This document shows, in pieces, positions 35,113 through 43,600 of a stretch of DNA of 46,626 nucleotides (position 1 is the stretch's first letter; every line of letters begins with the position of its first letter). The stretch comes from UBA5336 sp039818165. GTDB lineage: Bacteria; Pseudomonadota; Alphaproteobacteria; Caulobacterales; Hyphomonadaceae. Location: contig JBCBUL010000025.1 of assembly GCA_039818165.1 (NCBI GenBank), positions 1 to 46,626 of the forward strand, read 5' to 3'. The position numbers were made by a program, and so were the translations under genes. Under the pieces are notes generated by a model that saw only the letters and a list, made by a program, of their open reading frames with translations, did no database searches and was not told the DNA's origin.

Positions 35113-35910
35113 CTAGGCCGGTGGGCTGACGTCCCCATAGACGATGAAGTGGGGGTTGTCGTAGCCGCGATGGGCTTTGCCATAGAGGAGCGGGCTGTCG
35201 TCTTCGAGCAGGACCCGCGCGCCAGCGGCTTCGGCAACCGCTTGGCCGGCGGCTGTGTCCCACTCCATGGTACGGCCCATGCGGGGATAGAGGTCGGCTT
35301 CGCCCGCAGCCACAAGACAGAATTTCAGGCTGGATCCGGCGGAGATGATGTCCGCGGTCTGGAACCGTTCGAGGAAAGCGTTCGTTTCCGGCGAGCGGTG
35401 GGATTTGGACGCGATAGCCGTGAGCCCGGCCTCGGGACACGGGCGGACCGCCATGGCGCGGCGCGCGTCCGGAGCTGGCACATCTGCCCCGGGGGCCACA
35501 TCGGCCTGCCAGGCCTGGCCGGGGCCATCACCTACGAACAGTCTCGACAGGGCAGGCGCATAAACGACGCCCATCGCCGGTCTACCATACTCGATTACTG
35601 CAATATTTACAGTGAACTCGCCGCGCTTGTTGACGAACTCCTTCGTGCCATCGAGTGGGTCAACCAGGGCAAAACGATGCCCGTGTTTTGGGATATTGCC
35701 CGCCGCCACACTCTCCTCGGCGATCACAGGCAGGCTCGGATCGGCCTCCGCGAGGGCCGCGAGGATCAGCGCCTCGGCTTTCTCGTCGGCTTCAGTGACC
35801 GGCGAGCTGTCGCCCTTTGTCTCGACGTCAAAGTCCGTCTCGTAGATCTCCATGATCAACGCGCCAGCTTTCAACGCAATGTCGCACAACGTGTCAGCAG
35901 TCAGGGCCAT
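35113..35910 (-). CDS. cysQ: 3'(2'),5'-bisphosphate nucleotidase CysQ
   Basis: Removes the 3'-phosphate from PAP/PAPS, recycling the by-product of sulfate assimilation; lithium-sensitive inositol-monophosphatase fold. The 265-residue length fits. Motifs are VTEADEKAE, IAEES, the metal-binding DPLDGTKEF, and EWDTAAGQAV. A GGGGGAAG site precedes the ATG. It lies 29 bases after the tandem-FKBP lipoprotein gene and probably shares its transcript. Confidence 0.93.
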   Translation of the reverse strand: MALTADTLCDIALKAGALIMEIYETDFDVETKGDSSPVTEADEKAEALILAALAEADPSLPVIAEESVAAGNIPKHGHRFALVDPLDGTKEFVNKRGEFTVNIAVIEYGRPAMGVVYAPALSRLFVGDGPGQAWQADVAPGADVPAPDARRAMAVRPCPEAGLTAIASKSHRSPETNAFLERFQTADIISAGSSLKFCLVAAGEADLYPRMGRTMEWDTAAGQAVAEAAGARVLLEDDSPLLYGKAHRGYDNPHFIVYGDVSPPA

Positions 35911-35939
35911 CGGGCTTCCCCCTGGTTTTTAGGTCGGGT

Positions 35940-36893
35940 CTACTGGACCGGCAGAACGTCCATCAATTCGAGTTCGAAATTGAGGTCGGCATTTGGCGGA
36001 ATGGGACCACCCGGCGTGCCGGACTCGCCATAGGCCAGATCGGACGGGATATGGATCAGCCAGCGTTCGCCACGCTTCATCAGGGAAAGCGCCTCGACCC
36101 AGCCGGGGATCAGGCGACCGGCCGGAAAGATCATCGGCTCGCCCCGCTGGAAAGCGCTGTCGAACACTTCGCCATTGGAATCCAGGCGGCCTTCATAGAA
36201 GACAACCACCTGATCTTCAGGCCGTGGTGATGGGCCTTCTTCGACGGCTTCCAGAACGACATACTCCAGACCACTTTCGGTCTTATGGACGCCTTCGCGG
36301 CTGGAATCCCAGGGCGTGTAAGCGGCCCAGGCGTCGGCATCGACCTCCTTGGGCGGCGGCGCAGGGAACACTTTGTTCAGTTCCACACGGAAGATGAGAT
36401 CATCGCCTGGCTGGATAACGCCGCCGGGGCGCGGGCTGTCGCCATAGGCAAGGTCGGCGGGGATGTAGAAAACCGCATCATCGCCTTCCGACATGTATTG
36501 CAGGCCCTCAGTCCAGCCCGCGATTACGCCATTCAGCGGAAAGCTGGCGCGCTGGCCACGAGCAAACGAACTGTCGAATATTTCGCCATTGCGAGCGAGG
36601 CGGCCTTCATAATGGACTTCCACCTGGTCGCGCGCCACGGGGCTCAGCCCGCCGGCATCGCCGCTCGAGACGATGATGTATTCAAGGCCGCTCTCGGTTT
36701 GCACGACGCCTTCGCGCTCGGAATCCCAGGGGATATGGTCGGCGAAAAAGGCATCCATGGGAGACTCCTCAAGGGCTACAGGCGCGGAGTCCGCATCCGC
36801 TTCGGGTGACGCATCGTCTGTGGTGTCAGGACTGCTGCAACCAGTGGCAATGAGCGCAAGCGCGCCAGCAAGGAAGAGATGTTTCAGGGCCAT
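35940..36893 (-). CDS. Lipoprotein with two FKBP-type peptidyl-prolyl isomerase domains
   Basis: A 317-residue predicted lipoprotein (lipobox IATGC, Cys19) that catalyses or assists Xaa-Pro isomerisation in the periplasm. Two FKBP domains lie at about 60-185 and 195-315. Each is introduced by a near-repeat (PWDS-REGV--TESGLEY) and carries the core YEGRL, FDS-F-RG, LAYG and a terminal EL strand, so the gene arose by internal duplication. The ATG at 36893 begins the signal peptide; an upstream in-frame start is less likely. Upstream of cysQ on the same strand. Confidence 0.88.
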   Translation of the reverse strand: MALKHLFLAGALALIATGCSSPDTTDDASPEADADSAPVALEESPMDAFFADHIPWDSEREGVVQTESGLEYIIVSSGDAGGLSPVARDQVEVHYEGRLARNGEIFDSSFARGQRASFPLNGVIAGWTEGLQYMSEGDDAVFYIPADLAYGDSPRPGGVIQPGDDLIFRVELNKVFPAPPPKEVDADAWAAYTPWDSSREGVHKTESGLEYVVLEAVEEGPSPRPEDQVVVFYEGRLDSNGEVFDSAFQRGEPMIFPAGRLIPGWVEALSLMKRGERWLIHIPSDLAYGESGTPGGPIPPNADLNFELELMDVLPVQ

Positions 36894-36986
36894 GGGTGAG
36901 GCTCCGCTGTCGTGAACGTTCCCCGCCCGCTTAGGCAGTTTCCCGGCCCGTGTCACCCACCCTGCTGAAATCCCGGCTGCTTCGCC

Positions 36987-38304
36987 CTAGGACTTGTCGA
37001 CGCTGGGCCGACCGATGGAGGCATAGGTAAAGCCGCGCTTTGCCATGTCCTCGGGGTCGTAGATGTTGCGCAGGTCGACCACGATGTCGCCCGCCATGGC
37101 CTCTTTCACCCGTTTCATGTCCAATGCGCGGAACTGGTGCCATTCGGTGATGATCACCAGAATATCGGCGCCCTCAATCGCGTCCCAGGGCGTGCCCGTA
37201 TAGGCGATATCGGGCATCATTTCCTTGGCTTCGTGCATGGATTCCGGGTCATAGGCCTTCACGGTCGCGCCCGCCGCCGTGAGCGCCGGAATGATGTCCA
37301 GGCTTGGGGCATCGCGCATATCATCGGTGTTTGGCTTGAAGGCGAGGCCCAGGACGGCGATGGATTTGCCATCCACGCTGCCGCCCGCCGTGGCAATGAT
37401 CTTTTCGGCCATCGCCTTTTTGCGCGCCGCGTTCACTTCGACCACCGTATCGATGATGCGCACGGGGCTGCCATGGTCATTGGCCGTTTTCGTGAGGGCG
37501 AGTGTGTCTTTTGGAAAGCACGAACCGCCATAGCCTGGCCCGGCATTGAGGAACTTCTTGCCGATCCGGCCGTCCAGCCCGATGCCGCGCGAGACTTCCT
37601 GGACATTGGCCGACCTTTTCGCAAAGATCTGCGATCTCGTTGATGAAGGTGATTTTCACCGCCAGGAAGGCGTTCGCAGCATATTTGATCAGTTCGGAGG
37701 TGCGCCGTTCGGTGAACAGGATCGGCGTCTCATTGAGGAAAAGCGGGCGATAGAGCTCGTTCATCACCTCTTTCGCGCGCTCGTCTTCGACACCGACCAC
37801 CACGCGGTCGGGGATCATGAAATCCTTGATCGCGGCGCCTTCGCGCAGGAATTCCGGGTTGGACGCCACAGCAAAATCGGCATCCGGATTGGTCTTGGCA
37901 ATAATCGCTTCAACCTCATCGCCCGTGCCCACAGGCACGGTGGACTTGTTCACCACCACGGTGAAACCGTCCATCAGGCCCGCAATTTCTTCCGCCGCTG
38001 CATAAACATATTGCAGGTCCGCGTGACCGTCGCCGCGCCGCGACGGCGTGCCCACGGCGATGAAGACTGCATCGGCATCGGCGATCGCGTCGGACGGGTC
38101 CGTGGTGAAGAAAAGACGCTCCTCGCGGACGTTCTTCTCCACCAGGCTTTCCAGCCCGGGTTCAAAGATCGGAATCTCGCCCCGATTGAGGCGCTCAATC
38201 TTGGAGGCGTCCTTGTCCACACAGGTGACCACATGACCGAAATCGGCAAAACACGCTCCCGAAACCAGACCAACATAGCCCGTCCCGATCATCGTCACTC
38301 GCAT
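36987..38304 (-). pseudogene. ugd: UDP-glucose 6-dehydrogenase, interrupted by a frameshift
   Basis: Would oxidise UDP-glucose to UDP-glucuronate with two NAD+. The first frame (38304 to about 37610) gives the NAD domain (MIGTGYVGLVSGACFADFG) and middle domain through NEIADLCEKVG. It then runs out of frame and stops at 37477. The second frame resumes immediately with NVQEVSRGIGLDGRIGKK, includes the catalytic Cys in GYGGSCFPKDT, and continues to the end at 36987 (LAFKPNTDDMRDAPS). The shift fits loss of 2 bases at about 37608-37611, where GGCGCC appears to have become GGCC. Everything else is intact, so it is a very recent mutation or a sequencing error. Confidence 0.88.
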
Positions 38305-38444
38305 CGCAATAACTCCATGTCGGGCACGGCCCGTCGTAAAACTGTCTGGCGCCGAGCCATGCTCCGCAAGACTGGCAGCGTCAAGGCTCGGGCCAATTCA
38401 ACCGCTGTGCCATTTCGGGTGGAAGCCCGAACCGGCCTGCCGGG

Positions 38445-39962
38445 TCAGATTTCCTGGTTATAGGCGCCAATCTCGTCATACTTCGCCAGGCGCGGCTTCA
38501 CTTCTTCGCGGAACAGCGCGCGCATATCATCCTCGCTCGCCATGCTCTCCACAACCACAACAAGTTCAGGCTTGTTGGACGAGGCCCGAACCAGCACCCA
38601 AGAACCATCTTCCAGGGTTACCCGCACGCCGTTCACTGTATTGATGTCAGCGATCTTGCGACCCAGGATTTCACCGCCGTCCATCGCCTCATACTCGGCA
38701 ACGACACGCTCTAGCACCTCATACTTGATCTCATCGGCGCATTTCGGGCTCATGGTGAGGGAGGTATAGGCCACCTCCAACTCGCCCTTCAGCTCGGCCA
38801 TAGATTTGCCGGGGTTCCGGTCCAGCATTTCAAGGATCGCCTTCGCGGCCGTGAGGCCACAATCATAGCCAAGCCCAATCGGCTGGCGGAAGAAGAAGTG
38901 ACCTGACTTCTCGAACCCTGCGAGGGCATCCAGATCCGTCGTGCGGCGTTTGATGTAGCTGTGGCCGGTCTTGTAGTAATCGACCGTCGAACCGTTCTCC
39001 TTTAGGACCGGATCGGTCTTGTAGAGGCCGGTGGATTTCACATCGACAACGAATTTCGCGCCGGGATACTCGCGCGACAGATCCCGCGCCAGCATCAGGC
39101 CGATCTTGTCGGCGAAGATTTCCTCGCCCGTATTGTCCACCACGCCGCAGCGGTCGCCGTCACCATCAAAGCCCAGCGCCACATCGGCGCCATGCTCGGT
39201 CACGGCCGCGGCCATGGCATGGAGCATTTCGGAGTCTTCGGGATTGGGATTGTACTTCGGGAACGTCCAGTCGAGGTCGCAGTCCATTTCGATGACGTCC
39301 ACGCCCATGGCGCGCAGGGCTTTCGGGGCGAACACGCCCGCCGTGCCATTGCCGCAGGCCGCGATCACCTTGAGCGGGCGCTTGATCTCCACGCCCTGGG
39401 ACACGCTTTCAATGTAGCGATCGATCATGCCATCAACGCGGTAATGCCCGCCACCATCGCGAGGCTGGAAGGCACCGTCGAGTACAATCTTCTTCAGGCG
39501 GCCCATTTCGTCGGGCCCAAAGGTCAGCGGGCGGTCTGCACCCATCTTCACTCCGGTCCAGCCATTCTCATTGTGGGACGCGGTGACCATACCGCAGCAC
39601 GGCGCATCCAGCTCGAATTGAGCCCAATACACCATGGGGGAGAGCGCCAGGCCGATGTCCAGCACTTCCGCCCCGCCCTGAACAAGGCCGAGGATGAGCG
39701 CGTTCTTGATGCCGCCGCTAATGGAGCGGAAATCATGGCCAACCACAATTTTTGGCTCCACGCCGAGTTCGTGGAACAAGGTCGCCATGCCGAGGCCGAG
39801 GGCTTTCACGCCCTCAAGGTTCAGTTCAGGCGCTTTTTCGTGGCCAATGCCGTTGAACCACCAGCGAGCATCGTACTCGCGAAAGCCCGTCGGCTTGACC
39901 AGCGGATAGATTTCGAAATCGAGCGTGTTCGGCGCAATGTCAGCGCGAGGCTTCGGCATCAT
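38445..39962 (-). CDS. Phosphomannomutase/phosphoglucomutase
   Basis: Interconverts hexose 1- and 6-phosphates, feeding mannose and glucose nucleotide sugars for the envelope. The 505-residue alpha-D-phosphohexomutase shows the phosphoserine loop VTASHNENGWTGV, the metal-binding loop GFDGDGDRCGVVD, a sugar-binding loop near FEKSGHFFFR, and a C-terminal phosphate-binding loop VLVRASSNKPELVVVVE. Two ATGs stand side by side at the start; an AGGGGA site precedes them. It lies 140 bases upstream of the UDP-glucose dehydrogenase gene on the same strand, which fits use of glucose-1-phosphate. Confidence 0.93.
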   Translation of the reverse strand: MMPKPRADIAPNTLDFEIYPLVKPTGFREYDARWWFNGIGHEKAPELNLEGVKALGLGMATLFHELGVEPKIVVGHDFRSISGGIKNALILGLVQGGAEVLDIGLALSPMVYWAQFELDAPCCGMVTASHNENGWTGVKMGADRPLTFGPDEMGRLKKIVLDGAFQPRDGGGHYRVDGMIDRYIESVSQGVEIKRPLKVIAACGNGTAGVFAPKALRAMGVDVIEMDCDLDWTFPKYNPNPEDSEMLHAMAAAVTEHGADVALGFDGDGDRCGVVDNTGEEIFADKIGLMLARDLSREYPGAKFVVDVKSTGLYKTDPVLKENGSTVDYYKTGHSYIKRRTTDLDALAGFEKSGHFFFRQPIGLGYDCGLTAAKAILEMLDRNPGKSMAELKGELEVAYTSLTMSPKCADEIKYEVLERVVAEYEAMDGGEILGRKIADINTVNGVRVTLEDGSWVLVRASSNKPELVVVVESMASEDDMRALFREEVKPRLAKYDEIGAYNQEI

Positions 39963-40254
39963 GGTGAGTTTCCCCTAACGTCATCAATGGCGGTTGCAAA
40001 AGCGCATTTTGCGGGCGCTGGCTATAGGCGATCTGGAAAGTCGCCCTCCTGAAAACCTTCGCGCGCGAAATGGCCCCTGCAATGTTTCGCCGACAAATTC
40101 TGCAATCTGCGCGCCGAAATGGGCGGAGACTTCCAGAAATCCGTTCGCCATGTGCAGTTGCCCAATCGCGAGCCTCTTCACGCGCTGTTTCGAGATTGCT
40201 AAGTCGCGCAGATTCTGGCCCATTCAACTTGCCCTACGGAAAGCCGAATTTACC
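39963..40254. other. Divergent intergenic region between the mutase and kdsD
   Basis: This 292-base gap must carry promoters for both divergent genes. The kdsD frame is open through most of it but its translation has no family match and there is no good ribosome site before 40255. No clear promoter boxes, repeats or RNA genes were seen. Confidence 0.5.
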
Positions 40255-41223
40255 ATGACTGATAGCGCTGCGGACGACCTCGCCATTGCCCGGGAAGTGA
40301 TTTCCATCGAACGCGATGCCCTCAGCGCGCTGGGTGAAAGCCTTGGCCCCTCCTTCAAGGCTGCGATCGATCTGATCATCACCAATCCCGGCTATGTGAT
40401 CGTGGCCGGCGTCGGGAAGTCCGGTCATGTTGGCCAGAAGATCGCCGCCAGCCTTGCCTCAACCGGCACACCGGCCTTTTTCCTTCACCCCACCGAGGCC
40501 AGCCATGGCGACCTTGGCATGGTCGTGCCCGGCGCTGTTGTGCTCGCCATTTCCTATTCCGGTGAGAGCAGCGAGCTCATCGATCTGCTGCGCTATTGCC
40601 GCGGGGCAGAGATCCCGGTGATTGGCATGACTCGCAGCGAAACGTCTCGGCTGGGACGCGGCAGCGATGTTCTGCTTCAAATGCCGGTGCACCAGGAAGC
40701 ATGTCCCAACGGGCTGGCGCCGACCTCATCCACCACCATGACACTCGCGCTGGGGGATGCCCTCACCGTGGCCCTCATGGCCCGGCGGGGATTCTCCCGC
40801 GAGGACTTCGGCTCGCGCCATCCCGGCGGAAAACTGGGCAAGTCCCTGCACACGGTCGCCGACTTTCTGGCGGACCGGAACGATCCGGTGCCCCTGGTGG
40901 CGGCCGATGCGGGCTTCGAACCCGTGGTCCAGGCGATTGCAGAGGGCAGACAGGGCTGTGTCGGGGTTGTGGACGCGGACGGAAAATATGTTGGCATCAT
41001 CACCGATGGTGACCTGCGCCGCGCCATGGCGCCGGAGGCAGCGCGTGAACGGGCCGACCAGATGATGACCCCCGGCGGCACGACCTTCCTCGCCCACGAG
41101 AAGATCTCCCTCGTCATCGACACGCTTTCGCGCTTGCGCATCTCCAATGGTTACGTTCTGGAAAACGCCCGCCCCATTGGAATCATCCACATCAAGGACC
41201 TTCTGGCGGAAGGCTATTTGTAG
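40255..41223 (+). CDS. kdsD: Arabinose-5-phosphate isomerase (KdsD/KpsF/GutQ)
   Basis: Converts ribulose-5-phosphate to arabinose-5-phosphate, the first committed step to Kdo. The 322-residue length fits. The N-terminal SIS domain shows VAGVGKSGHVGQKIAASLAS, HPTEASHGDLGM, SYSGES and PTSSTTMTLALGDAL; GFSREDFGSRHPGGKLGK follows. Two CBS domains fill the last 110 residues (GCVGVVDADGKYVGIITDGDLRRAM). The ATG at 40255 is chosen from the family start. It converges on the kdsA operon. Confidence 0.96.
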   Translation: MTDSAADDLAIAREVISIERDALSALGESLGPSFKAAIDLIITNPGYVIVAGVGKSGHVGQKIAASLASTGTPAFFLHPTEASHGDLGMVVPGAVVLAISYSGESSELIDLLRYCRGAEIPVIGMTRSETSRLGRGSDVLLQMPVHQEACPNGLAPTSSTTMTLALGDALTVALMARRGFSREDFGSRHPGGKLGKSLHTVADFLADRNDPVPLVAADAGFEPVVQAIAEGRQGCVGVVDADGKYVGIITDGDLRRAMAPEAARERADQMMTPGGTTFLAHEKISLVIDTLSRLRISNGYVLENARPIGIIHIKDLLAEGYL

Positions 41224-41265
41224 AGATTCGCGGCGAGGCCATGATCCCGGCCAGGACGCGGCTCC

Positions 41266-42135
41266 CTAAACCGGAATGTCGCCTTGGGCGGCGATTTCGT
41301 GCAGGCGTTTGCACCGCTCCAGCAGCGGCTTTGCGGCGGTCATGGGCAAACAGCTGGGGCCATCGCAAAGGGCTTTGTCGGGCTCAGGGTGGAACTCCAG
41401 GAAGACGCCATCGGCTCCGCTGATCACGGCTGCAGCGGCAATCACACTGACGCCTTCGCGGCGCCCACCGGTGGATCCACCGGCCGTGCGGGGGTCCGCG
41501 CCCGGAAGCTGCACGGCGTGGGTCGCGTCGATTGTCACCGGAACGCCGAGCGCCTTCATGGCTGGAATGCCGAGCATGTCCACGGTGAGGTTGTTGTAGC
41601 CAAAGCTGGTGCCGCGCTCGCAGAGGATCGTCGGATTGTTTTCCGTCACCTCGCCGACCTTCGAGACAATATTCTTGCAGTCCCATGGCGCCAGGAACTG
41701 GGCCTTTTTGACGTGCAGCAAGCCCCCGCGCGCCTCGGCGGCTTTTGCTCCCGCGACGACCAGATCGGTCTGGCGGCACATGAAAGCAGGCACCTGGATG
41801 ATGTCGGCCACTTCGGCGACGGGCTCGGCCTGCTCAGGTGTGTGGTAATCCGTGATGATAGGCACATCATAGGCTGACTTCACGTCGGACAGGATGCGCA
41901 GGCCCTCGTCCAGTCCTGGCCCGCGATAGGAACTGATAGAGGACCGGTTCGCCTTGTCGAAACTCGCCTTGAAAACGTAGGGCAAGTCCAACCCAGAGCA
42001 GATTTCTACGAGTTCGCTGCAGACCCGGAGTGCGAGGTCGCGGCTTTCAAGCACGTTGGGACCCGCCATGACGCAAAGGGGCTGACCTGCGCCAATGGAC
42101 AAGCCGTGATGTTTCAATTCAAGCGTGGCGGGCAT
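41266..42135 (-). CDS. kdsA: 3-deoxy-8-phosphooctulonate synthase
   Basis: Condenses phosphoenolpyruvate with arabinose-5-phosphate to Kdo-8-phosphate. The 289-residue protein shows the family strings AGPNVLESRDLA, FKASFDKANRSS, YRGPGLDEGL, ITDYHTPEQ, QVPAFMCRQTDL and DATHAVQLPG. The residue after AGP is Asn, as in the metal-independent class of KdsA (metal-dependent ones have Cys), so no catalytic metal is expected. Last gene of the glmS-kdsB-phosphatase-kdsA run, 27 bases after the phosphatase. Confidence 0.97.
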   Translation of the reverse strand: MPATLELKHHGLSIGAGQPLCVMAGPNVLESRDLALRVCSELVEICSGLDLPYVFKASFDKANRSSISSYRGPGLDEGLRILSDVKSAYDVPIITDYHTPEQAEPVAEVADIIQVPAFMCRQTDLVVAGAKAAEARGGLLHVKKAQFLAPWDCKNIVSKVGEVTENNPTILCERGTSFGYNNLTVDMLGIPAMKALGVPVTIDATHAVQLPGADPRTAGGSTGGRREGVSVIAAAAVISGADGVFLEFHPEPDKALCDGPSCLPMTAAKPLLERCKRLHEIAAQGDIPV

Positions 42136-42162
42136 GTCTGCGAACTTTCCTTTGATGGTCGA

Positions 42163-42759
42163 TCAGGGACGCACGTCCCATTCTGTCAGATGAACTTGGT
42201 TGCCGGTGCGCTCTATCACGCCATAGGCGCCCGTGCGCAATTTCAATGGCACATCAGTGGTGATTGCGATCACCTGCAAGACAAATCGGGCAATGCCATT
42301 GCTTGTTACCGCCATGAGATCCTCATCTGTCTCGGCCAGGGCGGCAAGTTGATCTTTCCACATGTCGACCAGGGCGGGCGGGTCAACCCTCCAGCCGTCT
42401 GGTACGTGTGACTTGCGCTCCCATGCATCCATCGCCTCGCGTCCAATTCGGGCGATGACGTCTTCTTCGGGCTTGCCCTCGTCGGGACCGTAGTCGATCT
42501 CGCGCAATCGCTCGTCAATAACTGGCGCGGGGCCGCCCAGCGCTTCGCTGATTGCAGTGGCCGTCTGCACTGTGCGCTTCAGGGGACCGGCGATGATGCG
42601 TGCTGGCGCGATACCCAAATCCGAAAAATGCGTCCCCAGGGCTGCAGCCTGGAGCTCTCCAGAGGTCGAAAGGGACAGGTCCGTGCGCCCGCCTACGCGC
42701 AGGATCGTGTCGCCTTTGTCAAACGTATTGCCATGGCGAACGATGAAAAGCCTCGCCAT
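42163..42759 (-). CDS. Histidine phosphatase family protein
   Basis: A 198-residue phosphatase of the phosphoglycerate-mutase-like superfamily. The phosphohistidine motif LFIVRHGNTFDKGD opens it. PLKRTVQTATAI carries a further phosphate-binding Arg, and DERLREIDYGPDEGK carries the acid residue. VTSNGIARF stands where the second catalytic His usually is (VSHG type): Asn replaces His, which is odd. The ATG overlaps the kdsB stop by one base (TAATG), so it is translationally coupled to kdsB and lies before kdsA. This position suggests it acts on a Kdo-pathway phosphate ester. An earlier frame start inside kdsB is unlikely. Confidence 0.85.
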   Translation of the reverse strand: MARLFIVRHGNTFDKGDTILRVGGRTDLSLSTSGELQAAALGTHFSDLGIAPARIIAGPLKRTVQTATAISEALGGPAPVIDERLREIDYGPDEGKPEEDVIARIGREAMDAWERKSHVPDGWRVDPPALVDMWKDQLAALAETDEDLMAVTSNGIARFVLQVIAITTDVPLKLRTGAYGVIERTGNQVHLTEWDVRP

Positions 42760-43571
42760 TACAACGCCTCCAGCGGGTCGCCATGCTCCGCAATCAGGGC
42801 CTCGGCATAGGTCGCGTCTTCCGGCGTATCGACGCCCCACATGGACCGGCTGGTGGGCTCGACTTCAATGGTCTGGATGGCCACGCCGTTTTCAAGAAAG
42901 CGCAGCTGCTCCAGCCCTTCGAGCGCCTCATAGTGCCCGACCGGAGCAGTGGTAAACTGTTCCAGCGCCGCCAGCGTGTACCCGTAAAGCCCGATATGGC
43001 GGAACACGGGGGACAGCGGCGAGTCAGTCCGCAACCGGTCCTCCTTACGGATCGCGGGAAGGATGTTCTTCGAAAACCAGAACGCGCGTCCATCCGCGCC
43101 GCGTACACAACTTGTCCCGCTGAAAGGCTGGGCCTTCTTTTGTTGTCGCACCGTGTCGAGGGCCTCCCAGCTGAGCCGCACAACTGGCGTGACCACGGGC
43201 GCGCCGGTTTCAGCCGCTGCCGAGATCAATGCGCTGACCTGCTCTGGCGGGGTAAACGGCGCATCGCCCTGGAGATTCACAACAAAATCCGGAGTGGTGT
43301 CCTGCATGCGCGCGGCGGCAAGGGCCCTGTCCGTGCCAGATGGCAAGTCCGGGTGGGTCATCACGCTGGGGGCGCCGATGTCCGCACAGTGGGCTTCAAT
43401 CCGTGCATCATCGGTTGCGACCACAGCCGAGACATCCGGGTGTGTACCGGCCACGGACGCGGCAATACGGTAGACCCGCTCCAGCAAAGTATGGCCCGCA
43501 ATCTCGTGCAGGGGTTTGCCGGGAAACCGGGTGGAGCCGTAGCGGGCCGGAACGACAATGAGGGTGCGCAA
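42759..43571 (-). CDS. kdsB: 3-deoxy-manno-octulosonate cytidylyltransferase (CMP-Kdo synthetase)
   Basis: Activates Kdo with CTP to CMP-Kdo for transfer to lipid A. The 270-residue protein shows VVPARYGSTRFPGKPL at the N-terminus, VNLQGDAPF in the middle and HIGLYGYTLAALEQF later, all KdsB marks. The start is a TTG, supported by GGAGG 6 bases upstream and by lack of any later start before the nucleotide-binding loop. It follows glmS by 29 bases and overlaps the phosphatase by one base. Confidence 0.96.
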   Translation of the reverse strand: MRTLIVVPARYGSTRFPGKPLHEIAGHTLLERVYRIAASVAGTHPDVSAVVATDDARIEAHCADIGAPSVMTHPDLPSGTDRALAAARMQDTTPDFVVNLQGDAPFTPPEQVSALISAAAETGAPVVTPVVRLSWEALDTVRQQKKAQPFSGTSCVRGADGRAFWFSKNILPAIRKEDRLRTDSPLSPVFRHIGLYGYTLAALEQFTTAPVGHYEALEGLEQLRFLENGVAIQTIEVEPTSRSMWGVDTPEDATYAEALIAEHGDPLEAL

Positions 43572-43600
43572 GGGGCGCCTCCGCTGAAGTTTCCCCTGCC

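Noticed and set aside
38414..38431. TTCGGG/CCCGAA hairpin after the mutase gene as a terminator
   Set aside because: The stem is only 6 bases and no T-run follows on either strand.
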